Shown here: positions 63,691 through 64,000 of the stretch, in pieces
How the letters are laid out: the number at the start of each line of letters is the position of its first letter
How positions within the stretch are numbered: the first letter of the stretch is position 1
NCBI GenBank assembly: GCA_018136815.1
Contig: CM030941.1
Span: forward strand, 3,661,035-3,725,034
Length of the DNA stretch: 64,000 bases
Direction: 5' to 3'
DNA from: Isochrysis galbana
Lineage: Eukaryota; Haptophyta; Isochrysidales; Isochrysidaceae
Notes under the pieces: model-generated
The model's input: the letters and a program-made list of their open reading frames with translations, nothing else
Told to the model about the DNA's origin: nothing
Database searches by the model: none
Position numbers and translations under genes: made by a program

Positions 63691-64000
63691 ATGATGGGGA
63701 GCCAGGATTTCCTTCAGACCGTCATACAGAGCGCGGCCACCCATGACGCCCAGATCTTCACCCTCAGCTCGCCGCCACACCGGATCGTCCACATTAACGC
63801 AGCGTGGACCAAGCTGTGCGGCTCCGCAGCAGAGACTGTGGGGCAGCCGTGCAGGATCATGCAGGGATTAGGCGCGGAGCCAGACATGGTCAGACAACTT
63901 CAGGCCGGGCTGCGCGAGCAACGCCTTGTCAGGGTGCGCCTCACTACGTACGGTTCCTCTGGACTGCCGTTTGTGGCAGAGTTCACTGTCACTCCTCTCA
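63691..64000 (+). CDS. LOV-like PAS domain protein, paralogue (N-terminal part, cut by window edge)
   Basis: The first 103 codons are visible. They align without gaps to the gene at 57,006-59,067: MMGSQDFLQTVIQSA against MGSSANFLQTVINSS, then QIFTLSSPPHRIVHINAAWT, and VGQPCRIMQG with Cys at the same position 54. The second Arg of the LOV consensus is kept here (CRIMQG), while Asn is again replaced by Pro. The downstream part after VAEFTVTPL lies outside the window. The two genes are about 4.6 kb apart in opposite, diverging orientation and probably arose by local duplication. Confidence 0.82.
   Translation, partial: MMGSQDFLQTVIQSAATHDAQIFTLSSPPHRIVHINAAWTKLCGSAAETVGQPCRIMQGLGAEPDMVRQLQAGLREQRLVRVRLTTYGSSGLPFVAEFTVTPL

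Overview
The window is nuclear DNA from a GC-rich eukaryote, most likely a flagellated microalga. It holds spliced housekeeping genes (20S proteasome beta-3, ribosomal protein eL22, mitochondrial branched-chain keto-acid dehydrogenase E1-alpha, a type-B DnaJ, a p24/TMED protein). It also holds a DPY-30/GAF protein of the axonemal radial-spoke type, two LOV-like PAS proteins, a PPR protein whose N terminus looks like a signal peptide (as expected for a complex plastid), and a bromodomain/DDT chromatin protein. Some introns appear to be GC-AG. My best guess is a haptophyte or similar alga; this is inference, because no rRNA or plastid marker is present. Exon structures were built by eye from splice sites and phase. 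Every internal junction quoted is phase-consistent, but none is confirmed by RNA.

Layout. 0-0.4 kb: first exon of PSMB3 (-). 1.6 kb: a 100-N gap. 2.6 kb: a small hAT-type MITE. 3.25-7.29 kb: six-exon bromodomain-DDT-WHIM gene (+). 8-9.8 kb: retrotransposon debris with one LINE nested in another. 10.9-12.6 kb: PPR gene (-). 13.1-14.7 kb: a non-autonomous hAT element filled with purine and GT repeats. 17.7-18.4 kb: voltage-sensor-like membrane protein (-). 19.7-25.5 kb: intronless 1,919-residue repeat protein (+). 27.2-28.0 kb: RPL22 (-). 31.7-33.9 kb: BCKDHA (-), divergent from the DPY-30/GAF gene at 34.6-36.3 kb (+). 39.0-40.8 kb: coiled-coil protein (-). 44.0-45.8 kb: DnaJ with a C-terminal membrane anchor (-). 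46.6-49.5 kb: complete hAT transposon. 51.5-52.2 kb: TMED gene (+) with no visible membrane exon. 57.0-59.1 kb: LOV/PAS gene (-). 63.7-64.0 kb: its paralogue (+), cut by the window edge.

Repeats form the most novel layer. First, hAT-like elements (2.6, 13.1-14.7, 18.9, 46.6-49.5 and 60.2 kb) share a CCTAG-A/C-TGGGA terminus. Their subterminal motif AAANACAG has N changed in concert within each element (T, C or A). Second, a retroposed family of about 0.75-0.88 kb has at least eight copies or fragments, with target-site duplications of 13-18 bp at four of them. It starts with a palindromic head, carries a series of hairpins (one with compensatory changes between copies), ends in a T-rich tail, and has no conserved ORF. 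It looks like a structured non-coding RNA spread by retrotransposition.

Most of the recognised genes have a strongly pyrimidine-rich sense-strand leader just upstream of the start codon. I found no tRNA, rRNA, CRISPR array or bacterial-style operon.
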